Source: Actinoplanes sichuanensis
GTDB taxonomy: Bacteria > Actinomycetota > Actinomycetes > Mycobacteriales > Micromonosporaceae
Reading direction: 5' to 3'
Length of the DNA: 64,000 nucleotides
Assembly: GCF_033097365.1 (NCBI RefSeq)
Contig: NZ_AP028461.1
Span: 11,001,501-11,065,500 of the forward strand
Shown here in pieces: positions 50,341-58,751 of the stretch (positions are counted from its first letter, which is position 1; each line of letters begins with the position of its first letter). Below the pieces are notes generated by a model that did no database searches, was not told the DNA's origin, and saw nothing but the letters and a program-made list of their open reading frames with translations. The position numbers and the translations under genes were made by a program.

Positions 50341-50416
50341 GTCCTTGATGTGGCAACTGTCACTCAACGTCGGTCGAAGTTTCCCTCCCGTGCCCGGCCG
50401 GTTAGCCTCCCTCAGG

Positions 50417-50435
50417 TTAGGTAAGGTTTACCTTA
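50417..50435. promoter_or_regulatory. IdeR/DmdR1-type iron box of the siderophore operon
   Basis: TTAGGTAAGGTTTACCTTA matches the 19-bp consensus of DtxR-family iron repressors (TTAGGTTAGGCTAACCTAA) at most positions, with an exact TAAGGT-tt-ACCTTA core. It ends just before the ribosome site of the decarboxylase gene, so iron-loaded repressor would block the whole operon. Confidence 0.85.
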
Positions 50436-50449
50436 TTGGAGGGTCTCCG

Positions 50450-51916
50450 TTGGAGCGGTCCGAGTCCCCGCATCTGTTCTCCGGGTCCACGCTGGACGGT
50501 TACACGTCCGCTGTGTGGCACGCGTCGGCGCTGCTCGCCGACAGGGTGAAGGCAGTGCGGCAGCCGTACTCCGGCGCAGCCGTCGCCGATCTGCAGGTCC
50601 AGGTCGACGCCGTCGACCTGGACCGGCCCCTCGGCGACACCGGCGCGGCACTCGACGAAGTCGCCCGGCTCTACCTGGACAACGCGGTCTGGTTCCACGA
50701 GCCCACCTACGTCGCGCACCTGAACTGCCCGGTCGCCCTCCCCGCGCTCAGCGCCGAGGTGCTGATCTCGGCGGTCAACTCGTCCGTGGACACGTGGGAC
50801 CAGAGCACCGCGGGCACCCTCATCGAGCGTCGCCTGATCGACTGGACGGCCGGTCGGATCGGCTTCGGGCCCGGTGCCGACGGTATCTTCACCAGCGGCG
50901 GCACCCAGTCCAACCTGCAGGCCCTGCTGCTGGCCCGGGAGGAGACCCTGGAGGGTCGACCACGGGCGGAGAGCCTCGAGAAGCTGCGGATCTTCGCGAC
51001 CACCGAGAGCCACTTCAGCGTCAGCAAGTCGGCCGGCATCCTGGGCATGGCCGCCGACGCGGTGGTCGGCGTCGCCACCGACGGCACCGGGAGGATGGAC
51101 CCCACCGCGCTGGCCGCCGCGATCGAGGGCGTACGCCGGGACGGCGGCATCCCGATGGCCGTGGTGGCCACCGCCGGCACCACCGACCTGGGCCGCATCG
51201 ACCCGGTCGCCGAGATCGCCGAGATCTGCGAGAGCCGGGGCATCTGGTTCCACGTCGACGCCGCGTACGGCTGTGGCCTGCTCGTCTCCCCGCGTCGCCG
51301 GCACCTGCTGGACGGCATCGAGCGCGCCGACTCGGTCACCGTGGACTTCCACAAGAGCTACTTCCAGCCGGTCAGCTCCAGCGCCATCGTGGTGCGCCGG
51401 GGCGAGACGATGCGCCGGATCGCGGTGCACGCCGACTACCTGAACCCGCGGGCCGCCGCTGTACCGAACCAGGTCGACAAGAGCCTGCAGACCACCCGCC
51501 GCTTCGACGCGCTGAAACTGTGGATGACCCTGCGGACCATGGGCGCCGAGCAGATCGGCGACATGTTCGACGCCGTCGTCGACCGGGCGTACGAGGCCTA
51601 CCTGCGGATCTGTGACGACGCGGACTTCGAGGCGGTGGCCGCGCCGACGCTCAGCACGGTGCTGTTCCGCTACCGCCCGGCCGGCATGGAGATCGCCGAG
51701 TGCGACGAGCTGATGCCGAAGCTGCGGCAGCGCCTCTTCTACGGCGGCCGGGCGATCGTCGCCGGCACCACCGTCGCTGGCCACTACTGGCTCAAGTTCA
51801 CCCTGCTCAACCCCAACACCACGATGAGCGATCTGCGTGACGTGCTGGACCTGATCCGCGGCATCGGCCGGGAGATGACGGGCGAGCGTGACGAGGCGAC
51901 GGCGGTGATGGCCTGA
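50450..51916 (+). CDS. desA: PLP-dependent L-lysine (diamine-forming) decarboxylase, DesA-like
   Basis: The 488-residue enzyme makes the diamine (cadaverine if lysine is the substrate) for hydroxamate siderophores. It has the group II decarboxylase pattern: FTSGGTQSNLQALLLARE, FHVDAAYGCGLLVSP (PLP-binding Asp) and DFHKSYFQPVSSSA (Schiff-base Lys). The start is most likely TTG 50450: GGAGGG is 6 nt upstream and the family N terminus SPHLFSGSTLDGY follows. The iron box lies just ahead. Stop overlaps the next gene (TGATG). Role assigned from family and operon. Confidence 0.92.
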   Translation: MERSESPHLFSGSTLDGYTSAVWHASALLADRVKAVRQPYSGAAVADLQVQVDAVDLDRPLGDTGAALDEVARLYLDNAVWFHEPTYVAHLNCPVALPALSAEVLISAVNSSVDTWDQSTAGTLIERRLIDWTAGRIGFGPGADGIFTSGGTQSNLQALLLAREETLEGRPRAESLEKLRIFATTESHFSVSKSAGILGMAADAVVGVATDGTGRMDPTALAAAIEGVRRDGGIPMAVVATAGTTDLGRIDPVAEIAEICESRGIWFHVDAAYGCGLLVSPRRRHLLDGIERADSVTVDFHKSYFQPVSSSAIVVRRGETMRRIAVHADYLNPRAAAVPNQVDKSLQTTRRFDALKLWMTLRTMGAEQIGDMFDAVVDRAYEAYLRICDDADFEAVAAPTLSTVLFRYRPAGMEIAECDELMPKLRQRLFYGGRAIVAGTTVAGHYWLKFTLLNPNTTMSDLRDVLDLIRGIGREMTGERDEATAVMA

Positions 51917-53196
51917 TGCGCACCCACGACTTCGCGGCGATCGGGGTCGGCCCGTTCAACCTGGGCCTGGCCGCGCTGACCGAGGACCTGTCCGACGTGG
52001 ACGGCGTCTTCCTGGAGCAGCGGGCCGAGTTCGACTGGCACCCCGGCCTGATGCTGGACGGCGTCACGATCCAGGTGCCGTTCCTCGCCGACCTGGTCAC
52101 CATGGCCGACCCGACCAGCCGGTTCTCGTTCCTGAACTACCTCAAGCAGGTGGGGCGGCTCTATCCGTTCTACATCCGGGAGAGCTTCTTCCCGCTGCGC
52201 GCCGAGTACAACGAGTACTGCAAGTGGGCGGCCCGGCAGCTGACGTCGATCAGGTGGAACACCCGGGTCGAGACGGTCACCCACGACGGCGAGGCGTACC
52301 TCGTACACACGAACGGCGAGACCGTCCGGGCCCGCAAGCTGGTCCTCGGCATCGGCACCGCGCCGCGCGTCCCGGCCGCCGTGGACCAGGGGCCGTACGT
52401 GCACAGCGCCGACTACCTGCCCAACAAGGAGCGGCTGCAGGGCCTCGACTCGATCACGATCATCGGCAGCGGGCAGAGCGCCGCCGAGATCTACCTCGAC
52501 CTGCTGACCGACATCGAGACGTACGGCTACCACCTGAGCTGGATCACCAGGTCACCGCGGTACTTCCCGATGGAGTACACGAAGCTGACCCTGGAGATGA
52601 CCTCCCCGGACTACATCCGCTACCACCGGGCGCTACCGATGGACGTGCGGGACCGGCTCGGCCGCGAGCAGCGCAACCTCTACAAGGGGATCAGCGGTGA
52701 CCTGGTCGACGCGATCTACGAGACGCTGTACGCCAAGAGCCTGACCGGCGCGGTGCCCACCACCCTGCTCACCGGTACCGCGCTGGACGGCGTGATCTGG
52801 GACGGCGACCGCTGGACCCTGGCGCTGGAGCACCAGGAGGAGGGCCGCTCGTTCACCGCGAGCACCCAGGGTCTCGTGCTGGCCACCGGCTACGCCGCGC
52901 GGGTGCCGTCCTTCCTGGACCCGGTCCGGGACCGGATCAACTGGGATGCCCGCGGCCGGTTCGACGTGGCCGTCGACTACGCCGTGGACGTCGCCGGCGA
53001 CGAGATCTTCGTGCAGAACGCCGCCGAGCACACGCACAGCGTCACCGACCCCGACCTGGGCATGGGCCCGTACCGCAACAGCGTGATCCTCAGGGCCGTC
53101 ACCGGCCGGGAGATCTACCCGATCGAGGAGTCGATCACGTTCCAGCAGTTCGGCGCGCCCAAGGCCGACATCCCCCGACAGTTGGTGAACCAGTGA
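51916..53196 (+). CDS. desB: Lysine/ornithine (cadaverine) N-monooxygenase, DesB-like
   Basis: The 426-residue flavoenzyme N-hydroxylates the diamine. It shows the FAD-binding start FAAIGVGPFNLGLAALTE, the WHPGLMLDGVTIQVPFL block, the NADPH motif ITIIGSGQSAAEIYLDLL, and ATGYAARVPSF near the C terminus. Length is normal. It starts at the overlap TGATG and ends at GTGA with the next gene, so translation is coupled through the operon. Confidence 0.95.
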   Translation: MRTHDFAAIGVGPFNLGLAALTEDLSDVDGVFLEQRAEFDWHPGLMLDGVTIQVPFLADLVTMADPTSRFSFLNYLKQVGRLYPFYIRESFFPLRAEYNEYCKWAARQLTSIRWNTRVETVTHDGEAYLVHTNGETVRARKLVLGIGTAPRVPAAVDQGPYVHSADYLPNKERLQGLDSITIIGSGQSAAEIYLDLLTDIETYGYHLSWITRSPRYFPMEYTKLTLEMTSPDYIRYHRALPMDVRDRLGREQRNLYKGISGDLVDAIYETLYAKSLTGAVPTTLLTGTALDGVIWDGDRWTLALEHQEEGRSFTASTQGLVLATGYAARVPSFLDPVRDRINWDARGRFDVAVDYAVDVAGDEIFVQNAAEHTHSVTDPDLGMGPYRNSVILRAVTGREIYPIEESITFQQFGAPKADIPRQLVNQ

Positions 53197-55391
53197 GACT
53201 CGTACCGCTCGACCTCGATCGTGATCTTGATCTTCTGCACACCTGGGTGACCCATCCGCGGGCGCGCTACTGGGGGCTCCAGGGGGCCGACGTCGAGCGG
53301 GTCCGCGAGGAGTACCAGGGCTTTCTCGACAACCCGCACTACGACGTGTGGCTCGGCCTGGACGACGACGACAATCCGCTGTTCCTCGCCGAGACCTACG
53401 AGCCGGCGCACAGCGAGCTCGCCCCGCACTACGACGTGCGGCCCGGCGACATCGGCATGCATCTGCTGGTCGCACCGCCGACCCGGAAACGCTCCGGGGT
53501 CACCTCCGCGGTGATGCGGACCGTGATGGACTTCTGCTTCGCCGACTCGCGCGTCGAGCGTGTCGTGGTCGAGCCGGACGTCGACAACGAGGCGGTCCAG
53601 CGCAAGAACGCCGAGGTCGGCTTCGTGGTGGACCGGGACGTGCCACTACACGGCAAGATCGGCCGGCTCAGTTTCTGCACGCGGACGGCGTACCTGATGA
53701 GCGTGCCGCACCTGCGGCCGGAGGCCATCGCGTTCGCCCACCGCCGGCTGATCGCCAAGGCCATCGCCGAGTTCAGCCACGAGCGCCTGATCGCGCCGGT
53801 CGAGATCGGCGGCGGACGCTTCGAGTTCGGCGCCAACACCTTCAGCGCGAAGCGCTATCCGCTCGAACACTGGGTGATCGACCCGGAGTCGCTGGACGGG
53901 CCGCTCGACGCGCTCGACTTCATCGCCGGTCTGCGCGAGACGCTCGGCATCCCGGAGAAACTGCTCGGCACCTACCTGGAGGAGATCTCCGCGACGCTGG
54001 CCGGGACCGCCTGGAAGTACGCGCATCGCCGGGAGACCGCCGAGGATCTCGTGCACGCGAGCTTCCAGACGATCGAGGCCGCGATGACCGAGGGACACCC
54101 CGGATTCGTGGCCAACAACGGGCGGATCGGTTACGGACTCACCGACCACGAGGCCTACGCGCCGGAGGCCGGGCGGGCGGTCCGGTTGCGGTGGGTGGCG
54201 ATTCTCCGGAGCGAGAGCGTCTTCGTGTACGAGGGGGACGAACCGGCTTTCTACGAAACCGAGATCGGGCCGCTGAAAACACACTTCGAGCAGCAGCTCC
54301 GGGGGCATGGGCTGGACCCGGTCGACTACCGCTACCTGCCTGTCCACCCCTGGCAGTGGGAGCACAAGGTCACCGTCACGTTCGCGCCCGACGTGGCCCG
54401 CCGGGCGATCGTCCCGCTCGACGCCGGACCTGATCGTTATCGGGCACAACAGTCGATCCGGACGTTCTTCAACACCGACCGGCCGGAACGGCACTACGTG
54501 AAGACCGCGATCGCCGTCCAGAACATGGGCTTCCTGCGCGGGCTGTCACCCGAGTACATGCGGGCCACGCCGCCGATCAACGACTGGGTCGCGTCGGTCG
54601 TGGAGGGTGACGAGGAACTGCGGGCCTGCGGGTTCCAGGTGCTTCGCGAGCTGGCCTCGATCGGGTACACCGGGGACGCCTATCACCGGACCGGTACGCC
54701 CAGCGCGTACACCAAGATGCTCGCCGCCCTCTGGCGCGAAAGCCCTGTCCCGCGCATCTCCCCGGACGAGCGGCTCGCCACCATGGCCGCCCTGCTGCAC
54801 CGCGACCGGGACGGGAACTCGCTGGTCGCCGCCCTGATCCGGGAATCCGGAGCGACACCCGCGGCCTGGGTGGCGAGCTACCTGCGCGCCTACCTGCGGC
54901 CGATCGTGCACTGCCTGCTCAAGCACGACCTGGCGTTCATGCCGCACGGCGAGAACCTGATCCTCGTGCTGGAGAACCACGTGCCCACCCGGGTGTTCAT
55001 GAAGGACATCGGCGAGGAGGTGGCGGTCATGAACGACCAGCCGCTGCCGGCCGAGGTGGAGCGGATCCGGATCGACGTCACCGACGAGATCAAGGAACTG
55101 GCGATCTTCACCGACGTGTTCGACGGCTTCCTGCGGCACCTCGCCGGGATCCTCGACTCGGACGGGGTGCTCAGTGCCACCGAGTTCTGGGCGCTCGTCG
55201 GCGACTGCGTCCGCGAGCACGCCAAGGACCACCCGGCCCTGGCCGGGCGCCTCGACCTGCTCCGGCCGACCTTCGCGCACTCCTGCCTGAACCGGCTCCA
55301 ACTGCGCAACACGCTGCAGATGGTGGACCTCACCGACCAGGCCGGCTCGCTGATCTTCGCGGGCGAGCTGGCGAACCCGATCGCCGTATGA
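53193..55391 (+). CDS. Fusion: GNAT N-acyltransferase - IucA/IucC NIS synthetase (DesC::DesD-like)
   Basis: The 732-residue protein joins two steps. Residues 1-168 are a siderophore GNAT domain (HTWVTHPRARYWGLQG, YDVRPGDIGMHLLVAPPTRK) that acylates the N-hydroxy-diamine. Residues 169-732 are an IucA/IucC synthetase (FEFGANTFSAKRYPLEHWVI, LPVHPWQWEHKV, VKTAIAVQNMGFLRGLSP, PHGENLILVLENHVPTRVFM), which links the acylated units using ATP. In Streptomyces desC and desD are separate genes. The junction lies at an in-frame ATG inside ATGA (53697-53700) without a clear ribosome site, suggesting an ancestral overlap that was fused by an indel. GTG 53193 overlaps desB. Confidence 0.9.
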   Translation: MRLVPLDLDRDLDLLHTWVTHPRARYWGLQGADVERVREEYQGFLDNPHYDVWLGLDDDDNPLFLAETYEPAHSELAPHYDVRPGDIGMHLLVAPPTRKRSGVTSAVMRTVMDFCFADSRVERVVVEPDVDNEAVQRKNAEVGFVVDRDVPLHGKIGRLSFCTRTAYLMSVPHLRPEAIAFAHRRLIAKAIAEFSHERLIAPVEIGGGRFEFGANTFSAKRYPLEHWVIDPESLDGPLDALDFIAGLRETLGIPEKLLGTYLEEISATLAGTAWKYAHRRETAEDLVHASFQTIEAAMTEGHPGFVANNGRIGYGLTDHEAYAPEAGRAVRLRWVAILRSESVFVYEGDEPAFYETEIGPLKTHFEQQLRGHGLDPVDYRYLPVHPWQWEHKVTVTFAPDVARRAIVPLDAGPDRYRAQQSIRTFFNTDRPERHYVKTAIAVQNMGFLRGLSPEYMRATPPINDWVASVVEGDEELRACGFQVLRELASIGYTGDAYHRTGTPSAYTKMLAALWRESPVPRISPDERLATMAALLHRDRDGNSLVAALIRESGATPAAWVASYLRAYLRPIVHCLLKHDLAFMPHGENLILVLENHVPTRVFMKDIGEEVAVMNDQPLPAEVERIRIDVTDEIKELAIFTDVFDGFLRHLAGILDSDGVLSATEFWALVGDCVREHAKDHPALAGRLDLLRPTFAHSCLNRLQLRNTLQMVDLTDQAGSLIFAGELANPIAV

Positions 55392-57751
55392 GGACGCACC
55401 GCGACGCCCACGGCATTCCGCACCTGCGAGCGGGCTCGGTCCTCGACCTGGCCTGGCTCCAGGGGCGGGTGACCGCTACTGATCGGGGCCGCCAGCTCCA
55501 GGTGGAACGTCTCCGGTCGGAGGGGCGTCTCGCGTCGGTCGCCGGAGCGGCCGAGGTGGGCTGGGACCGGTTCGCCCGGCGGGTCCGGCTCGACGACACC
55601 GCCCGCCGGTCATTCGCCGACCTGGACGATTCGACCCGACAGTGGCTGGAGGCCTACGCGGCGGGTGTTCGCGCCGGCGGCATCGAGTGGCACCCGTGGT
55701 CGTCACTCGGCGTTTTTCAGGTGCAGCACATTCTGTTCGGAACGTTCGGCAACAAGATGTGGCGGGCACACGTCGAGCGGACCCTCGGGCCGGACGCTCT
55801 CGCCTGGTTCGCGACCGAGGGGCCGGGTGGCTCTGGCAGCAACGCCTGGACCGTGCCCGGTGAGATCGCCGGCGACCCGCACCGGCTCCTCGAACTCCCC
55901 GGCGTCTACCAGCAGATCCGCCTCGCCTGCCCGGCCTTCGACGTGGCCGGGCTCACCTTCCCGGGCGTCCCCGGTGTGCAGCACTTCGGGCACGCCGGGT
56001 CGGTGGCCTGGGCCGTCACCAACGCGATGGCCGACTACCAAGACCTCTACCTGGAAGAACTGCGCGAGGTCGACGGCGTGCTCCAGGCCCGCGGCGCGAC
56101 CGGCTGGGAGCCGGTGGTCACCCATCAGGAGACGATCGTCGTACGTGACGAGGATCCGGTCGTGGTCGATGTCATCGAGACGGCCCGTGGACCCGTCATC
56201 GATGGGAACCTGAGTCTGCGTACCCCCGCGCGGTCCGCTTTCGATCTGGGTTTCGGTGCCCTGTTGCCGCTGCTGCACGCGTCCACCGTGGACGATGTCG
56301 CGGACGCCCTGTCCCGCTGGGTCGAGCCGGTCAACAGCGTCCTCACCGCCGACTCCACCGGCCGGACCCTGCAGCTCACCGTCGGCCGGGTGCCGCAGCG
56401 CGACGACCGCAACCGGCTCGTGCCGGTGCCCGCCTGGGAGGAGCGCCACACCTGGAAGCCGGACTGGGCGCCGATGTTCCGCGCCGAGGTCACGTCGGTG
56501 GTCAACGCCAACGACCGGCGGCCGGACACCGCGGCGTACGGGGTGGACTTCGCGCCGCCCGCCCGCGCCCGCCGGATCCGTGAGCTGCTCGATCTCGGCA
56601 CGCCGCACGAGAAGATCCACATGGACACCTCGCTGCCGGCCGATTCGTCCGACGCCGGGCGGCGGATGGCCCGGCACGCGGCCCTCGCTCGTGCCGTCGG
56701 TGACCGGCCCGAGTTGGAGCCGCTCTTCGAGCCGTCCGGGTACGACCCGCTGTTCGCCCCCTGGACCGACCCGCGGGCCCGGATCGGCATCGCTCTCGAC
56801 GGGGTGCTCGCCGGACTCGGTCTCGATCCCACCCACCTTCCGCCGTCCGCGGCCGGCCCGTCTCCGGATGCCCCCTGGGGCACGCGGCACCTGCTGTATC
56901 CGCTTCTGCTGCCCGGCCTCGACGCCGTCGTGCCGCGGGTCGAGCTCGGCGGTTCGGCCGGATGCGTGCTCAACACGTCGAGCGTGCCCGGGGTCAGCGA
57001 TCTGTGCCGGCGTGGCCCGGTCGCCCGGTACGTGTGGGACCTCGCCGACCGCGACCGCAGCCGGTGGATCGTCCCGTTCGGTGCCTCGGACGACCCGTCG
57101 TCCCCGCACTTCCTGGACCAGTTGCCGCTCTGGGCGTCCGGTGAACTCGTTCCGCTCGTCACCGACTGGGAACTACTGACGGAGGAACCCGTGATCGTCT
57201 TCTCCCAGAAACTGCCCGGGCTCGGCGAGCTGACCATGATTCCGCTCGATCCGGCCGCGCACGCGCCCGTCGTGCACTCCTGGGTGACCAGGGAGCGCAA
57301 CCGGTTCTGGGGGATGGGCGAGCACTCGGTCGCCGACGTCGAGGAGATCTACGGGTTCGTCGACGAACTGGACAGTCATCACGCCTATCTGCTGCTGCTC
57401 GACGACGGGCCGATCGGGGTGTTCCAGACCTACGAGCCATCGCAGGACCCGGTCGGGGAGTGTTACGACGTACTGCCCGGAGACTTCGGGGTGCACCTGC
57501 TGCTCGACGCCTCCGGCCGGGAGCTGCCGCATCTGACCAGCGCGGTCTTCCCGGCCCTGCTGCGCCATCTGTTCGCCGAGCCGGACCGTCGGCGGATCAT
57601 CGCCGAACCGGACATCCGCAACGATCGGATGATCTCCCGACTTCAGCGGGCGGGGTTCACGCTGGGGCCGGAGATCGACCTCGGTCACAAGAAGGCGCAG
57701 CTCACGTTCTTGGAGCGGGTTCGCTTCGAGAGTGCCGAGGGGTATCCTTGA
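55388..57751 (+). CDS. Fusion: penicillin-acylase-family Ntn hydrolase - GNAT acyltransferase (DesG/DesH-like)
   Basis: The 787-residue protein has a penicillin-amidase-family part (residues 1-600) with HGIPHLRAGSVLDLAWLQGR at the start and the self-cleavage/catalytic motif GSGSNAWTVPG (Ser151 would become the N-terminal nucleophile). A GNAT domain of the siderophore type follows (residues 602-787; HSWVTRERNRFWGMGEHS, DVLPGDFGVHLLLDASGREL). No signal peptide is evident. Penicillin-amidase (desG) and acyltransferase (desH) genes have been linked to desferrioxamine clusters making aryl- or alkyl-modified products; here both are in one frame. The overlap with the synthetase gene (ATGA) places it in the operon. 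Exact reaction is inferred. Confidence 0.85.
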   Translation: MRTHRDAHGIPHLRAGSVLDLAWLQGRVTATDRGRQLQVERLRSEGRLASVAGAAEVGWDRFARRVRLDDTARRSFADLDDSTRQWLEAYAAGVRAGGIEWHPWSSLGVFQVQHILFGTFGNKMWRAHVERTLGPDALAWFATEGPGGSGSNAWTVPGEIAGDPHRLLELPGVYQQIRLACPAFDVAGLTFPGVPGVQHFGHAGSVAWAVTNAMADYQDLYLEELREVDGVLQARGATGWEPVVTHQETIVVRDEDPVVVDVIETARGPVIDGNLSLRTPARSAFDLGFGALLPLLHASTVDDVADALSRWVEPVNSVLTADSTGRTLQLTVGRVPQRDDRNRLVPVPAWEERHTWKPDWAPMFRAEVTSVVNANDRRPDTAAYGVDFAPPARARRIRELLDLGTPHEKIHMDTSLPADSSDAGRRMARHAALARAVGDRPELEPLFEPSGYDPLFAPWTDPRARIGIALDGVLAGLGLDPTHLPPSAAGPSPDAPWGTRHLLYPLLLPGLDAVVPRVELGGSAGCVLNTSSVPGVSDLCRRGPVARYVWDLADRDRSRWIVPFGASDDPSSPHFLDQLPLWASGELVPLVTDWELLTEEPVIVFSQKLPGLGELTMIPLDPAAHAPVVHSWVTRERNRFWGMGEHSVADVEEIYGFVDELDSHHAYLLLLDDGPIGVFQTYEPSQDPVGECYDVLPGDFGVHLLLDASGRELPHLTSAVFPALLRHLFAEPDRRRIIAEPDIRNDRMISRLQRAGFTLGPEIDLGHKKAQLTFLERVRFESAEGYP
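57181..57193 (+). promoter_or_regulatory. Internal Shine-Dalgarno and in-frame GTG at the fusion junction
   Basis: GGAGGA (57181-57186) is followed four bases later by GTG 57191, which is in frame with the long gene (codon 602) exactly where the GNAT domain begins. Initiation here would make a free 186-residue acyltransferase in addition to the fusion. In a coding region that is otherwise continuous, a site this strong and this well placed is notable. Confidence 0.6.
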
Positions 57752-57839
57752 CGCAGGCCTAGTTGTGACGGGGACTTGTCTACGGCCTAGTAGGCTCGAT
57801 AGCATTCACCCATGACAATCTGTCGTGTGGGAGATGTCC

Positions 57840-58049
57840 ATGACTACAGATAGCGCAAATGGTGTTCGCCCGGTGTTGGATGAGCCGTCCACCTCGGTGG
57901 AGGAGCTGATCGAGGCGGCGGGAGCGCACAAGATCCGCTCGATCGGCGACATTCAGGCACTGGCCATTGACGTCTTCGAGTCCGACGAGGAACTCGACGA
58001 GTTCATCCGGTTCACTTACGCCAATCGCCATCAGGAAGTGTTCGATTGA
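57840..58049 (+). CDS. Probable antitoxin-like partner of a PIN-domain gene
   Basis: The 69-residue protein is acidic (SDEELDEFIRFTYANRHQEV near its end) with a predicted helical middle (SVEELIEAAGAHKIRSIGDI). GGGAG lies 6 nt before ATG 57840. It overlaps the following PIN-domain remnant by one base (TGATG), the typical layout of an antitoxin-toxin pair. No clear DNA-binding motif is visible, so the antitoxin role is inferred from neighbourhood and size. Confidence 0.6.
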   Translation: MTTDSANGVRPVLDEPSTSVEELIEAAGAHKIRSIGDIQALAIDVFESDEELDEFIRFTYANRHQEVFD

Positions 58050-58252
58050 TGTCGACACGACCCGTTCTCCTTGATACCGATGTCGCTTCGCTGCTGATCA
58101 AAGGGCGCCTGCCGATCACTCTGGGGTCGAAGCTGATCGGGAGCGAGTTGATCCTCCCGTTCGTCACCTGGGCCGAGCTGGTCGCGACGATGAACGTGAA
58201 GGACTTCGACGACTTTCGGGTTCATCACGGGCTTTCGATCGTGACGGCCTGA
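58049..58252 (+). pseudogene. PIN-domain (VapC-like) toxin remnant with internal deletion
   Basis: The 67-residue ORF begins like a PIN nuclease (VLLDTDVASLLIKGRLP, first catalytic Asp, then ILPFVTWAEL) and ends like one (NVKDFDDFRVHHGLSIV), but about 60-70 residues of the middle, including the helices carrying other acidic residues, are missing. Full-length members have about 130 residues. The frame is kept, so a short product could be made, but it should lack nuclease activity. It is therefore listed as a decayed toxin gene. Confidence 0.65.
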
Positions 58253-58284
58253 CTCGTTCCCCCTGGTTGGTTATCGTTCCGGGC

Positions 58285-58734
58285 ATGGAGTACCGGGGTG
58301 AGTTGGAACGGACCGGGGGGAACACCACCGGGTTTCGGATTCCGGACGAGTTCGTGGCCGGGCTCGGCGGCGGCGGGCGGCCCAAGGTGGTCGTCCGGAT
58401 CGGTGAGTTCGAGTTCCGGTCGTCCATCGCCCGGATGGGCGGGGAGTACTGGCTCGGCGTCAGCGCTGAGCGGCGGGCCGCCGGTGGGCTCGACGGGGGA
58501 CAGGTCTACAACCTCGGCATCGAGTTGGATGACGTTCCCCGTACCGTCGAGGTGCCTGAGGATCTTGCGGCGGCCCTGGCCGCTGAACCTGATGCCAAGG
58601 CGTTCTGGGAGTCGATCTCGTTCAGCAACCAGCGGTGGCATGCCGAGCAGCTGACCTCGGCGAAGACGGCCGAGACCCGCGCCCGGCGGCTGGCCAAGTC
58701 GCTCGATCTGCTCCGGGCCGGAAAGGCCCGCTGA
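58285..58734 (+). CDS. DUF1905 / YdeI-OmpD-associated-like protein
   Basis: The 149-residue protein begins with a DUF1905 barrel (YRGELERTGGNTTGFRIPDEF, VRIGEFEFRSSIARMGGEYW) and ends with a YdeI-type helical tail (AFWESISFSNQRWHAEQL, TRARRLAKSLDLLRAGKAR). The family has no established function. ATG 58285 is the first Met with a family-like start. It stands between the toxin remnant and a convergent unknown gene. Confidence 0.8.
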   Translation: MEYRGELERTGGNTTGFRIPDEFVAGLGGGGRPKVVVRIGEFEFRSSIARMGGEYWLGVSAERRAAGGLDGGQVYNLGIELDDVPRTVEVPEDLAAALAAEPDAKAFWESISFSNQRWHAEQLTSAKTAETRARRLAKSLDLLRAGKAR

Positions 58735-58751
58735 CCGCGGCAGGCTGCCGG

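Noticed and set aside
57752..57839. Repeated GGCCTAGT pair near the end of the siderophore operon as an attachment site
   Set aside because: The repeats are only about 8 bp, and there is no integrase or tRNA gene nearby.
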